Numbered from the stretch's first letter, positions 8,627 to 17,646 are shown. The stretch: 34,357 bases of DNA from Ideonella sp. (GCF_016702655.1 NZ_JADJDO010000029.1:1-34357); one strand, 5' to 3'. Notes: generated by a model from the sequence alone, not told the origin. Made by a program: numbers and translations.

Positions 8627-8932
8627 GTGGCCAAGACTTCCCTCATCCAGCGCGAATTGAAGCGCGACGACCTGGTCGCCAAGTACGCGAAGAAGTACGC
8701 CGAACTCAAGGCGACCGCCAACGACGCCAAAAAGTCCGACGAAGAGCGCTATGCCGCGCGCCTGGCGCTCCAGAAGCTGCCGCGCAACGCCTACCCGACG
8801 CGCCAGCGCAACCGCTGCGCGCTCACCGGGCGCCCGCGCGGCACGTTCCGCAAGTTCGGTCTCGGCCGCAACAAGATCCGCGATCTCGCCTTCAAGGGCG
8901 ACATCCCCGGCATCGTCAAGGCGAGCTGGTAA
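8627..8932 (+). CDS. rpsN: 30S ribosomal protein S14, zinc-free form, GTG start
   Basis: S14 completes the small-subunit head. The product is 101 residues, as in E. coli, starting MAKTSLIQRELKRDD from a GTG codon with GAAGGG at 8615-8620. It is the long, cysteine-poor type: the C-terminal part has NRCALTGRPRGTFRKFGLGRN but not the paired CxxC knuckles of the short zinc-binding form. The GTG start is unusual among its neighbours and shared only with secY and rpsD here. Confidence 0.97.
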   Translation: MAKTSLIQRELKRDDLVAKYAKKYAELKATANDAKKSDEERYAARLALQKLPRNAYPTRQRNRCALTGRPRGTFRKFGLGRNKIRDLAFKGDIPGIVKASW

Positions 8933-8956
8933 TCGAGCCGATCAGGAGATAAACGC

Positions 8957-9352
8957 ATGAGCATGAGTGATCCTATCGCCGATATGCTGACCCGCATCCG
9001 CAACGCCCAGGCGGTCGAGAAGTCGGTCGTGGTGATGCCGGCGTCGAAGCTGAAGACCGCGATCGCCCAGGTCCTGAAGGACGAGGGCTACATCGACGGC
9101 TTCGCGGTGCGTGCCGACAAGGCCCAGCCGCAGCTCGAGATCGCGCTCAAGTACTACGCCGGGCGTCCGGTGATCGAGCGCATCGAGCGTGTCAGCCGCC
9201 CCGGCCTGCGTGTCTACAAGGGCCGCCACGAGATCCCGAACGTGATGAACGGCCTTGGCGTCGCGATCGTCACCACGCCCAAGGGTGTGATGACGGACCG
9301 CAAGGCACGCCAGGTCGGCATCGGCGGCGAAGTGCTTTGCTACGTCGCCTGA
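8957..9352 (+). CDS. rpsH: 30S ribosomal protein S8
   Basis: S8 is a primary 16S rRNA-binding protein and in E. coli the translational repressor of the spc operon. The product is 131 residues (130 in E. coli): MSMSDPIADMLTRIRNAQ, then the C-terminal GLGVAIVTTPKGVMTDRKAR and GGEVLCYVA. AGGAG at 8944-8948 precedes the ATG by eight bases; a second ATG two codons later is less well spaced. Confidence 0.97.
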   Translation: MSMSDPIADMLTRIRNAQAVEKSVVVMPASKLKTAIAQVLKDEGYIDGFAVRADKAQPQLEIALKYYAGRPVIERIERVSRPGLRVYKGRHEIPNVMNGLGVAIVTTPKGVMTDRKARQVGIGGEVLCYVA

Positions 9353-9379
9353 TCGACGTCTGACCGAGGAGAGACACCC

Positions 9380-9913
9380 ATGTCCCGCGTAGGAAAAATG
9401 CCGATCACCGTGCCGCAGGGCGTGGATGTTTCAATCACGCCCGAGCAGATCGTCGTCAAGGGAGCGCTCGGCACGCTGGTGCGCGCCGTGAACCCGTTGG
9501 TGTCGGTCAACAAGCAAGACGGCAAGCTCGTCTTCGCCGGTGTCGCCGATGCGCCGGGCGCCGACGCGATGTCGGGCACGATGCGCGCGCTCGTCGCCAA
9601 CATGGTCAATGGCGTCACCAAGGGTTTCGAGAAGAAGCTCACCCTCGTCGGCGTGGGTTTTCGCGCGCAGGCGCAGGGCGCCAAGCTCAACCTGCAGATC
9701 GGCTTCTCGCACCCGGTGTCCAAGGAGATGCCTGCCGGCATCACCGTGACCACGCCGACGCAGACCGAGATCCTGATCAAGGGTTCGGACCGCCAGGTGG
9801 TGGGTCAGATCGCCGCCGAGGTGCGCGCCATTCGTCCGCCCGAGCCCTACAAGGGCAAGGGCATCCGCTACGCCGACGAGAAGGTCTCGCTCAAAGAGAC
9901 CAAGAAGAAGTAA
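9380..9913 (+). CDS. rplF: 50S ribosomal protein L6
   Basis: L6 is a two-domain protein near the sarcin-ricin loop. The product is 177 residues, equal to E. coli, beginning MSRVGKMPITVPQGVDV with GFEKKLTLVGVGFRAQAQG in the middle and the signature RPPEPYKGKGIRYADEKV near the C-terminus. GAGGAG lies nine bases before the start. Confidence 0.97.
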   Translation: MSRVGKMPITVPQGVDVSITPEQIVVKGALGTLVRAVNPLVSVNKQDGKLVFAGVADAPGADAMSGTMRALVANMVNGVTKGFEKKLTLVGVGFRAQAQGAKLNLQIGFSHPVSKEMPAGITVTTPTQTEILIKGSDRQVVGQIAAEVRAIRPPEPYKGKGIRYADEKVSLKETKKK

Positions 9914-9925
9914 GGAGCCGAGAGC

Positions 9926-10291
9926 ATGTTGAACAAGAAAGAGCAGCGCATCCGCCGTTCGCGCACCACGCGCGGACGCATCGCACGCCAGGGCGTCGCG
10001 CGGCTGACTGTGTTCCGCTCCAACCTGCACATCTACGCCAGCGTCATCTCCGACGACGGCACGCGCGTGCTCGCGACCGCGTCGACCTCCGAGGCCGAGA
10101 TGCGCAAGGAATTGGGTGCCGCAGGCAAGGGCGCCAACACCGCCGCGGCCGAGGCGATCGGCAAGCGCATCGCCGAGCGTGCCAAGGCGGCCGGTATCGA
10201 GAAGGTTGCGTTCGATCGCGCCGGCTACGCCTACCACGGCCGTGTCAAGGCCCTCGCCGAGGCTGCCCGTGCAGCCGGCCTGCAGTTCTAA
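9926..10291 (+). CDS. rplR: 50S ribosomal protein L18
   Basis: L18 binds 5S rRNA with L5 and L25 in the central protuberance. The product is 121 residues (117 in E. coli), with LTVFRSNLHIYASVI and the C-terminal KVAFDRAGYAYHGRVKALAEAAR. AAGGAG directly follows the rplF stop and serves this start. Confidence 0.97.
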   Translation: MLNKKEQRIRRSRTTRGRIARQGVARLTVFRSNLHIYASVISDDGTRVLATASTSEAEMRKELGAAGKGANTAAAEAIGKRIAERAKAAGIEKVAFDRAGYAYHGRVKALAEAARAAGLQF

Positions 10292-10311
10292 GCGTCTAAG
10301 GAATTCGACAC

Positions 10312-10830
10312 ATGGCAAAGTTTCAACCCCGCGCGCCGACCGAGGCCAGTGAAGACGGCCTGAAGGAAAAGATGATCGCGGTCAACCGCGTCACCAAGGT
10401 CGTCAAGGGCGGCCGCATCCTCGGCTTCGCCGCGCTGACCGTCGTCGGCGACGGCGACGGCAGGATCGGCATGGGCAAGGGCAAGTCCAAGGAAGTCCCG
10501 GTTGCCGTGACCAAGGCGATGCAGGACGCGCGCCGCAACATGGTCAAGGTGTCGCTCAAGGACGGCTCGATCCATCACAAGGTGGTCGGCGAGCATGGCG
10601 CTGCGCACGTGCTGGTCGCGCCCGCGCCAGCCGGTACCGGCATCATCGCCGGCGGCCCGATGCGCGCCGTGTTCGAGGTCATGGGCGTGACCGACATCGT
10701 CGCCAAGAGCCTCGGCTCGACCAACCCCTACAACCTCGTGCGCGCCACGCTCGATGCGCTCAAACGCACCAGCACGCCGGCCGAGATCGCGGCCAAGCGC
10801 GGCAAGACGGTCGAAGAGATCTTCGGCTAA
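10312..10830 (+). CDS. rpsE: 30S ribosomal protein S5
   Basis: S5 lies at the mRNA entry and affects decoding fidelity. The product is 172 residues (167 in E. coli), with the double-stranded RNA-binding fold KMIAVNRVTKVVKGGRILGF and the loop GIIAGGPMRAVFEVMGV, and the C-terminal AKRGKTVEEIFG. No fidelity mutation is evident by eye. AAGGAATT precedes the ATG. Confidence 0.97.
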   Translation: MAKFQPRAPTEASEDGLKEKMIAVNRVTKVVKGGRILGFAALTVVGDGDGRIGMGKGKSKEVPVAVTKAMQDARRNMVKVSLKDGSIHHKVVGEHGAAHVLVAPAPAGTGIIAGGPMRAVFEVMGVTDIVAKSLGSTNPYNLVRATLDALKRTSTPAEIAAKRGKTVEEIFG

Positions 10831-10856
10831 GCGGCGACCAGCGGAGAACTCTCATC

Positions 10857-11039
10857 ATGAGCGAAAAGAAGACCGTCACCGTCAAGCTCGTGCGCAGCGT
10901 CGCCGGTACGCGCGAGTCGCACCGCGCCACGGTGCGTGGCCTCGGGCTGCGCAAGCTGGGTAGCCAGTCGCAGCTCGAGGACACGCCCGCCGTGCGCGGG
11001 ATGATCAACAAGGTCGCCTACCTGGTGCAGGTGCTCTGA
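10857..11039 (+). CDS. rpmD: 50S ribosomal protein L30
   Basis: L30 is a small 23S rRNA-binding protein. The product is 60 residues (59 in E. coli): MSEKKTVTVKLVRSVAGTRE, then GLGLRKLGSQSQLEDTPAVRGMINKV. GCGGAGAA lies about ten bases upstream of the ATG. It is compact and intact. Confidence 0.96.
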   Translation: MSEKKTVTVKLVRSVAGTRESHRATVRGLGLRKLGSQSQLEDTPAVRGMINKVAYLVQVL

Positions 11040-11062
11040 GCGAGCGAGGATTCATCAAGATC

Positions 11063-11494
11063 ATGCAACTCAACTCCATCAAGCCAGCCGCGGGTGCCAG
11101 GCCTGCCAAGCGCCGTGTTGGGCGCGGCATCGGTTCGGGCCTCGGAAAGACCGCGGGTCGCGGCCACAAGGGCCAGAAGTCGCGCGCCGGCGGCTACCAC
11201 AAGGTCGGCTTCGAAGGCGGCCAGATGCCGCTGCAGCGGCGCCTGCCCAAGCGCGGCTTCAAGTCGACCACGCTGCGCTTCAACGCCGAAATCCGACTGT
11301 CGGATCTCGAGCGCCTCGCGGTGACGGAAATCGACGTGCTCACGCTCAAGCAAGCCGGGCTCGTGCCCGAACTCGTGCGCGCGGTCAAGGTGATCGCCGC
11401 CGGTACGCTGACGAAGAAGGTCGCGCTCAGCGGCATCGCCGCGACGGCGGGTGCCAAGGCGGCCATCGAGGCCGCGGGCGGCACGGTCGCCTGA
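11063..11494 (+). CDS. rplO: 50S ribosomal protein L15
   Basis: L15 is a late-assembly large-subunit protein. The product is 143 residues (144 in E. coli), with the N-terminal glycine-rich tail KRRVGRGIGSGLGKTAGRGHKGQKSR and GGQMPLQRRLPKRGF. It is 22 bp from secY, as in most bacteria. Confidence 0.97.
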   Translation: MQLNSIKPAAGARPAKRRVGRGIGSGLGKTAGRGHKGQKSRAGGYHKVGFEGGQMPLQRRLPKRGFKSTTLRFNAEIRLSDLERLAVTEIDVLTLKQAGLVPELVRAVKVIAAGTLTKKVALSGIAATAGAKAAIEAAGGTVA

Positions 11495-11516
11495 GGCTGG
11501 ACGAGGAACCCGATCG

Positions 11517-12827
11517 GTGGCAACCAACGCAAACCAGCTCGCCAAGAGCGGCAAGTTCGGCGACCTGCGTCGCCGGCTGACGTTCCTGCTGCTCGCGCTG
11601 GTCGTCTATCGCATCGGTGCGCACATCCCGGTGCCGGGCATCGACCCGGCCGCGCTGCAGCAGCTCTTCAAGGGCCAGCAGGGCGGGATACTCAGCCTGT
11701 TCAACATGTTCTCGGGCGGCGCGCTGTCGCGCTTCACCGTCTTTGCGCTGGGCATCATGCCCTACATCTCGGCGTCGATCATCATGCAGCTGATGAGCTA
11801 CGTGGTGCCGACGCTCGAGGCGCTGAAGAAGGAAGGCGAAGCCGGTCGGCGCAAGATCACCCAGTACACGCGCTACGGCACGCTCGGGCTGGCGTTGTTC
11901 CAGTCGCTGTCGATCTCGATCGCGCTCGAGAGCTCGCCCGGGCTCGTGATCGCGCCCGGCTTCGGCTTTCGTATGACGGCGATGGTGAGCCTGACCGCGG
12001 GCACGATGTTCCTGATGTGGCTCGGCGAGCAGATCACCGAGCGCGGCCTCGGAAACGGCATCTCGATCCTGATCTTCGGCGGCATCGCAGCCGGATTACC
12101 GAGCGCCATCGGCGGCCTGCTCGAACTCGTGCGCACCGGCGCGATGAGCATCGTCGTGTCGCTGTTCATCGTCCTCGTTGTCGGCGCCGTGACTTACTTC
12201 GTCGTCTTCGTCGAGCGCGGGCAGCGCAAGATCCTGGTCAACTACGCCAAGCGCCAGGTCGGCAACAAGGTCTATGGTGGCCAGTCGTCGCACCTGCCCT
12301 TGAAGCTCAACATGTCGGGCGTGATCCCGCCGATCTTCGCGTCGTCCATCATATTGCTGCCGGCCACCGTGGTGGGTTGGTTCGCGACCGGCGAGAGCCT
12401 GCGCTGGCTCAAGGATCTGGCGGCGTTGCTGTCGCCGGGGCAGCCGATCTACGTGCTGCTGTATGCGGCGGCGATCGTGTTCTTCTGCTTCTTCTACACC
12501 GCGCTCGTCTTCAACAGCCGCGAGACGGCCGACAACCTGAAGAAGAGCGGCGCCTTCATCCCGGGCATCCGCCCGGGCGACCAGACGGCGCGCCACATCG
12601 ACCGCATCCTGTCGCGCCTGACGCTGGGCGGTGCGGTCTACATCACGCTCGTGTGCCTGCTGCCCGAGTTTCTGGTGCTGAAGTACAACGTTCCATTCTA
12701 CTTCGGCGGCACGTCGCTCCTGATCATCGTCGTCGTGACGATGGACTTCTGGGCCCAGGTGCAGTCGTACGTGATGTCGCAGCAGTACGAATCGCTGCTC
12801 AAGAAGGCCAGCTTCAAGGCTGGCTGA
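11517..12827 (+). CDS. secY: Protein translocase subunit SecY, GTG start
   Basis: SecY is the channel of the Sec translocon in the inner membrane. The 436-residue product (443 in E. coli) has about ten membrane segments. Recognisable marks are the plug and TM2 region FSGGALSRFTVFALGIMPYISASII, GLGNGISILIFGGI, VERGQRKILVNYAKRQ in the cytosolic C4 region, and the C5 loop around NLKKSGAFIPGIRPGDQTA. The GTG at 11517 is chosen because GAGGA lies about nine bases upstream, it comes after the rplO stop, and the N-terminus ATNANQLAKSGKFGDLRRRL fits the family. The open frame begins earlier, inside rplO, but that part has no homology. Confidence 0.97.
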   Translation: MATNANQLAKSGKFGDLRRRLTFLLLALVVYRIGAHIPVPGIDPAALQQLFKGQQGGILSLFNMFSGGALSRFTVFALGIMPYISASIIMQLMSYVVPTLEALKKEGEAGRRKITQYTRYGTLGLALFQSLSISIALESSPGLVIAPGFGFRMTAMVSLTAGTMFLMWLGEQITERGLGNGISILIFGGIAAGLPSAIGGLLELVRTGAMSIVVSLFIVLVVGAVTYFVVFVERGQRKILVNYAKRQVGNKVYGGQSSHLPLKLNMSGVIPPIFASSIILLPATVVGWFATGESLRWLKDLAALLSPGQPIYVLLYAAAIVFFCFFYTALVFNSRETADNLKKSGAFIPGIRPGDQTARHIDRILSRLTLGGAVYITLVCLLPEFLVLKYNVPFYFGGTSLLIIVVVTMDFWAQVQSYVMSQQYESLLKKASFKAG

Positions 12828-12847
12828 AGCAGCCAAGCAAAGGGAAC

Positions 12848-13066
12848 ATGGCCAAGGACGACGTCATCCAGATGCAGGGCGAGATTCTCGAGAATCTGCC
12901 CAACGCAACGTTTCGCGTGAAGCTGGAGAACGGGCACGTCGTGCTCGGCCATATCTCGGGAAAGATGCGCATGCACTACATCCGCATCCTGCCGGGCGAC
13001 AAGGTGACGGTCGAACTCACGCCCTACGACCTGAGCCGGGCGCGGATCGTGTTTCGCGCCAAGTGA
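12848..13066 (+). CDS. infA: Translation initiation factor IF-1
   Basis: IF-1 blocks the A site during initiation. The 72-residue product is a single OB fold (S1-like): MAKDDVIQMQGEILENLPNATFRVKLENGH, then KMRMHYIRILPGDKVTVELTPYDL. It lies between secY and rpmJ, an arrangement seen in betaproteobacteria and Gram-positives but not in E. coli. GGGAAC precedes the ATG. The longer frame upstream is a shadow of secY. A second, diverged IF-1 elsewhere in the genome is common in betaproteobacteria. Confidence 0.97.
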   Translation: MAKDDVIQMQGEILENLPNATFRVKLENGHVVLGHISGKMRMHYIRILPGDKVTVELTPYDLSRARIVFRAK

Positions 13067-13111
13067 ACCGCAACGATTGATGGAGAGTGGCCCGCGGGCC
13101 AGGAGAACAGC

Positions 13112-13225
13112 ATGAAAGTCGCAGCATCGGTCAAGAAGATGTGCCGCAATTGCAAGATCATCCGGCGCAACGGCGTCGTGCGCGTGATCTGCACCGATCC
13201 GCGCCACAAGCAGCGCCAGGGCTGA
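13112..13225 (+). CDS. rpmJ: 50S ribosomal protein L36, zinc-binding form
   Basis: L36 is the smallest large-subunit protein. The product is 37 residues: MKVAASVKKMCRNCKIIRR then GVVRVICTDPRHKQRQG. The zinc ribbon is complete, with Cys11, Cys14, Cys27 and His32. AGGAGAA at 13101-13107 gives a strong ribosome site. Translated by hand from the sequence. Confidence 0.96.
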   Translation: MKVAASVKKMCRNCKIIRRNGVVRVICTDPRHKQRQG

Positions 13226-13270
13226 AACGCGCCCGCGCCCCACTGACACAGCAGAATCGATAGGACATCC

Positions 13271-13636
13271 ATGGCACGCATTGCTGGCATCAACATTCCG
13301 CCTCACAAGCACGCCGAGATCGGCCTCACGTCGATCTATGGCATCGGCCGCAGCACGGCGCAGAAGATCTGCGTCAATGCCGGTGTGCCGCTCGACCGCA
13401 AGATCAAGGACCTGACCGACACCGACCTCGAGCGCCTGCGCGAAGAGATCGGCCGCATCACGATCGAGGGCGACCTGCGCCGCGAGATGTCGATCAACAT
13501 CAAGCGGCTGATGGACCTCGGTTGCTACCGCGGCCTGCGTCATCGCCGCGGCCTGCCGGTGCGCGGCCAGCGCACCCGCACCAATGCGCGCACCCGCAAG
13601 GGCCCGCGCAAGTCCGGCGCCATGGTCAAGAAGTGA
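13271..13636 (+). CDS. rpsM: 30S ribosomal protein S13
   Basis: S13 in the small-subunit head contacts L5 and P-site tRNA. The product is 121 residues (118 in E. coli): MARIAGINIPPHKHAEIGLTSIYGIG, and the C-terminal signature RHRRGLPVRGQRTRTNARTRKGPRK. AGGACATCC precedes the ATG. It heads the alpha-operon block; no S4-type pseudoknot is obvious in the 45-bp gap before it. Confidence 0.97.
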   Translation: MARIAGINIPPHKHAEIGLTSIYGIGRSTAQKICVNAGVPLDRKIKDLTDTDLERLREEIGRITIEGDLRREMSINIKRLMDLGCYRGLRHRRGLPVRGQRTRTNARTRKGPRKSGAMVKK

Positions 13637-13717
13637 GCGGCGGTTTGTCCCCCATCACATCACTGACCTTGGAAGCTTCCACCCGCGCCAGGCAAGACTG
13701 AAAGAAGGTTCGTCAAC

Positions 13718-14119
13718 ATGGCTAAAGCACCGAACACCGCCGCCCAGCGCGTGCGCAAGAAGATCCGCAAGAACGTCGCCGACGGCATCGCGCATGTCCA
13801 CGCGTCGTTCAACAACACCATCATCACGATCACCGACCGCCAGGGCGGCGCGCTGTCGTGGGCATCGAGCGGCGGCCAGGGCTTCAAGGGCTCGCGCAAG
13901 TCGACCCCGTTCGCAGCCCAGGTGGCGGCCGAGATGGCCGGCCGCGCGGCGCAGGAGCAGGGAATCAAGAACCTCGACGTTCGCATCAAGGGCCCCGGCC
14001 CCGGCCGCGAGTCGTCGGTGCGTGCGCTCGCCGCGCTCGGCATCCGCATCAACTCGATCTCCGACGTGACGCCGGTGCCGCACAACGGCTGCCGTCCGCA
14101 GAAGCGCCGTCGCATCTGA
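13718..14119 (+). CDS. rpsK: 30S ribosomal protein S11
   Basis: S11 lies in the small-subunit platform near the mRNA exit and anti-Shine-Dalgarno. The product is 133 residues (129 in E. coli), with HVHASFNNTIITITDRQG, KSTPFAAQVAAE and the C-terminal VTPVPHNGCRPQKRRRI. AAGAAGG is the ribosome site. It is followed by two hairpins before rpsD. Confidence 0.97.
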   Translation: MAKAPNTAAQRVRKKIRKNVADGIAHVHASFNNTIITITDRQGGALSWASSGGQGFKGSRKSTPFAAQVAAEMAGRAAQEQGIKNLDVRIKGPGPGRESSVRALAALGIRINSISDVTPVPHNGCRPQKRRRI

Positions 14120-14137
14120 GGGGAGACATCCCCTTTT
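14120..14137 (+). terminator. Weak terminator-like hairpin after rpsK
   Basis: GGGGA (14120-14124), loop GACA, TCCCC (14129-14133), then TTTT (14134-14137), starting right after the rpsK stop. The stem is only 5 bp and the U-tract four bases, so at most it gives partial termination between rpsK and rpsD. Confidence 0.4.
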
Positions 14138-14139
14138 CG

Positions 14140-14174
14140 CGCCGGCGAGTGCAGAAAGGGCTGCCTCGCCGGCG
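14140..14174. other. Strong hairpin in the rpsK-rpsD spacer
   Basis: CGCCGGCGAG (14140-14149) pairs perfectly with CTCGCCGGCG (14165-14174); inside, GCAG (14151-14154) pairs with CTGC (14161-14164) around an AAAGGG loop, leaving one bulged T. A 14-bp stem of this kind in the 182-bp gap before rpsD, whose product S4 represses the alpha operon in E. coli, may be a control element or a processing site. Confidence 0.6.
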
Positions 14175-14301
14175 GTTTCGTTGAAGCCCCCGTGGCTTTG
14201 TGTCCTCACTGCCAACGTCTGAGCGGCCAACAACAACACACGCCAGACTCGCGCGAGCGCCGTAGCAGGCCTTGCGTCAGATTGAACCTGAAGGAAATCA
14301 A

Positions 14302-14925
14302 GTGGCACGCTACCTCGGCCCCAAGGCCAAACTCTCCCGCCGTGAAGGCACCGACCTCTTCCTGAAGAGCGCCCGCCGCCCGGTCGGCGACAAGTGCAAG
14401 TTCGAAGCCAAGCCCGGCCAGCACGGCCGCACCTCGGGTTCGCGCACGTCCGACTTCGGCCTGCAACTGCGCGAGAAGCAGAAGGTCAAGCGCATGTACG
14501 GCGTGCTCGAGCGCCAGTTCCGCCGCTATTTCGCGGAAGCCGAGCGCCGTCGCGGCAACACCGGGGCCAACCTGCTGACGCTGCTCGAATCGCGCCTGGA
14601 CAACGTCGCCTACCGCATGGGCTTCGGCTCGACGCGCGCCGAGGCGCGCCAGCTCGTGTCGCACAAGGCGCTGACCGTCAACGGCGCGGTCGTCAACATC
14701 GCGTCCTACTCGGTCAAGGCCGGTGACGTGATCGCGGTGCGCGAGAAGGCCAAGAAGCAGCTGCGTGTCGCCGATGCCGTGAAACTGGCCGAGGCGCAAG
14801 GCATGGCGGGCTGGGTGTCGGTCGATCCGTCCAAGCTCGAAGGCGTGTTCAAGAAGGCGCCCGACCGCGACGAGTTCGGCTCCGACATCAAGGAAGCGCT
14901 GATCGTCGAACTGTATTCGCGGTGA
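14302..14925 (+). CDS. rpsD: 30S ribosomal protein S4, GTG start
   Basis: S4 is a primary 16S rRNA-binding protein that starts small-subunit assembly and represses the alpha operon in E. coli. The product is 207 residues (206 in E. coli), MARYLGPKAKLSRREGTDLFL from a GTG codon with GAAGGAAA just upstream. The S4 RNA-binding fold is seen in NLLTLLESRLDNVAYRMGF and ARQLVSHKALTVNG. The N-terminal cysteine knuckle of zinc-type S4 is absent. An earlier start at 14272 in the same frame lacks support. Confidence 0.96.
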   Translation: MARYLGPKAKLSRREGTDLFLKSARRPVGDKCKFEAKPGQHGRTSGSRTSDFGLQLREKQKVKRMYGVLERQFRRYFAEAERRRGNTGANLLTLLESRLDNVAYRMGFGSTRAEARQLVSHKALTVNGAVVNIASYSVKAGDVIAVREKAKKQLRVADAVKLAEAQGMAGWVSVDPSKLEGVFKKAPDRDEFGSDIKEALIVELYSR

Positions 14926-14930
14926 TCGTT

Positions 14931-14971
14931 CGCCCCCAAGCTCCCTTGCGGTCGCTGCCCCCCGAGGGGGC
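14931..14971. repeat. REP-like intergenic repeat, copy B
   Basis: CGCCCCCA at 14931-14938 and a 20-bp core at 14952-14971 identical to the core at 4597-4616. The rest of the 187-bp rpsD-rpoA gap (14926-15112) holds a further GC-rich palindromic tail (about 14972-15015) and the rpoA ribosome site GAAAGAAAGA; no clear promoter is visible. Confidence 0.7.
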
Positions 14972-15112
14972 CGCTCGGCGGCGGACTGGCGAAGCCGGAT
15001 CCGCGCCGAAAGCTCGGTGGAATGCTCTCCCCCGCGCAGCGCTCAGGCACTGCCCAACCGGTCCCTCAGCCTTATCGGTGTAACGAACCGAGGGTATTGA
15101 AAGAAAGACCTC

Positions 15113-16102
15113 ATGCAAACGAATCTGCTCAAGCCCAAGTCCATCCATGTCGAGCCGCTCGGCGGCAACCGCGCCAAGGTCACGCTCGAGCCCTTCGAGC
15201 GCGGCTATGGCCACACGCTCGGCAACGCGCTGCGGCGCGTGCTGCTGTCGTCGATGGTCGGCTATGCGCCGACCGAAGTCACGATCGCCGGCGTGCTGCA
15301 CGAGTACTCCACCGTCGACGGCGTGCAGGAAGACGTGGTCCACATCATGCTCAACTTGAAGGGCGTGGTCTTCAAGCTGCACAACCGCGACGAGGTCACG
15401 CTGGTGCTGCGCAAGGAGGGCGAAGGCCCGGTGCTCGCGAGCGACATCCAGACGCCGCACGACGTCGAGATCGTCAATCCCGAGCACGTGATCTCGCACC
15501 TGTCCAGCGGCGGCAAGCTCGACATGCAGATCAAGGTCGAAAAGGGCCGTGGCTACGTGCCCGGCACGATGCGCCGCTATGGCGACGAGCCGACCAAGTC
15601 GATTGGCCGCATCGTGCTCGACGCGTCGTTCTCGCCGGTGGCGCGCGTCAGCTACACGGTCGAGAGCGCGCGCGTCGAGCAGCGCACCGACCTGGACAAG
15701 CTCGTGATGGAGATCGTCACCAACGGCGCGATCAGCCCCGAAGAGGCGATCCGCGCTTCGGCCAAGATCCTCGTCGAGCAGCTCGCGGTGTTCGCGCAGA
15801 TCGACGTCAGCGAGACCGGCGGCTTCGCCGAGCCGACGCAGCCGCGCCCGGGTTCGTTCGACCCGATCCTGCTGCGCCCGGTGGACGAGCTCGAGCTCAC
15901 GGTGCGCTCGGCCAACTGCCTCAAGGCCGAGAACATCTACTACATCGGCGACCTGATCCAGCGCACCGAGACCGAGCTGCTCAAGACGCCCAACCTCGGC
16001 CGCAAGTCGCTCAACGAGATCAAGGAAGTGCTCGCCTCGCGCGGCCTCACGCTCGGCGGCCGGCTCGAGAACTGGCCGCCGCAAGGCCTCGACAAGCGAT
16101 AA
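15113..16102 (+). CDS. rpoA: RNA polymerase subunit alpha
   Basis: The alpha subunit nucleates RNA polymerase assembly and binds UP elements and activators. The product is 329 residues, equal to E. coli. The N-terminal dimer domain has EPFERGYGHTLGNALRRVLLSS; after the linker, the C-terminal domain reads LELTVRSANCLKAENI, including the arginine equivalent to R265, and TPNLGRKSLNEIKEVL. It is intact. It lies between rpsD and rplQ as in the standard alpha operon. Confidence 0.98.
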   Translation: MQTNLLKPKSIHVEPLGGNRAKVTLEPFERGYGHTLGNALRRVLLSSMVGYAPTEVTIAGVLHEYSTVDGVQEDVVHIMLNLKGVVFKLHNRDEVTLVLRKEGEGPVLASDIQTPHDVEIVNPEHVISHLSSGGKLDMQIKVEKGRGYVPGTMRRYGDEPTKSIGRIVLDASFSPVARVSYTVESARVEQRTDLDKLVMEIVTNGAISPEEAIRASAKILVEQLAVFAQIDVSETGGFAEPTQPRPGSFDPILLRPVDELELTVRSANCLKAENIYYIGDLIQRTETELLKTPNLGRKSLNEIKEVLASRGLTLGGRLENWPPQGLDKR

Positions 16103-16114
16103 CCGACGACACCC

Positions 16115-16250
16115 GGCCGACGGGACCGTCGGCCACCCTCCGAGAGGGTAGCCATCGGGCTTGGGGCGGCCCGGCGCCCGATGGCTTCTCGACGATTCGG
16201 CAGCCCTCGCGGGCTGCTGGTGCACCCGGCAGTACCTGACACGGCTGCCG
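16115..16250. other. Cluster of five hairpins in the rpoA-rplQ spacer
   Basis: The 180-bp spacer is almost filled by inverted repeats: GGCCGACG/CGTCGGCC (16115-16134); ACCCT/AGGGT (16135-16149); a perfect 10-bp pair GCCATCGGGC (16151-16160) with GCCCGATGGC (16176-16185); GCAGCCC/GGGCTGC (16200-16217); and CGGCAG/CTGCCG (16227-16250). The loop of the third contains TTGGGGCGGCCCGGC, a sequence I associate with Burkholderiales intergenic repeats. None has a proper T-tract, so attenuation or mRNA processing is more likely than full termination. Confidence 0.55.
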
Positions 16251-16282
16251 GCATAAACAGTGAAGATTGAAAGGACAGCACC

Positions 16283-16681
16283 ATGCGTCACCGTCACGGG
16301 CTTCGCAAGCTCAACCGCACTTCCGAGCACCGCCAGGCGATGCTGCGCAACATGTGCAACTCGCTGCTCACGCACGAGGCGATCAAGACCACGCTCCCGA
16401 AGGCCAAGGAACTGCGCCGCGTCGTCGAGCCGCTGATCACGCTGGCCAAGGAAGCGACGCTCGCCAATCGGCGCCTCGCGTTCGACCGCACGCGCGATCG
16501 CGACGTCGTGACCAAGCTCTTCAACGAGCTGGGGCCGCGCTACAACGCGCGTCCGGGCGGCTACACGCGCATCCTGAAGATGGGATTCCGCGTCGGCGAC
16601 AACGCGCCGATGGCTTTCGTCGAGCTCGTCGATCGCCCCGAGGCAACAACCGAGGCCGCGCCCGACGCGAAGGCCGAGTAA
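16283..16681 (+). CDS. rplQ: 50S ribosomal protein L17
   Basis: L17 lies near the tunnel exit. The product is 132 residues (127 in E. coli): MRHRHGLRKLNRTSEHRQAMLRNM, then EAIKTTLPKAKELRRVVEPLITLAK and the GYTRILKMGFRVGDNAPMAFVEL end, plus an Ala/Glu-rich tail. GAAAGGA precedes the ATG. It ends the ribosomal superoperon. Confidence 0.97.
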   Translation: MRHRHGLRKLNRTSEHRQAMLRNMCNSLLTHEAIKTTLPKAKELRRVVEPLITLAKEATLANRRLAFDRTRDRDVVTKLFNELGPRYNARPGGYTRILKMGFRVGDNAPMAFVELVDRPEATTEAAPDAKAE

Positions 16682-16728
16682 GCGCGGTTCTTGCTGCGCT
16701 CGCCCGCGACGACGGCCGCGCAGCAGCC

Positions 16729-17646
<918 letters not shown>

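Noticed and set aside
14888..16375. 495-residue minus-strand frame opposite rpoA
   Set aside because: Shadow of rpoA, rich in Asp/His/Arg with no homology.
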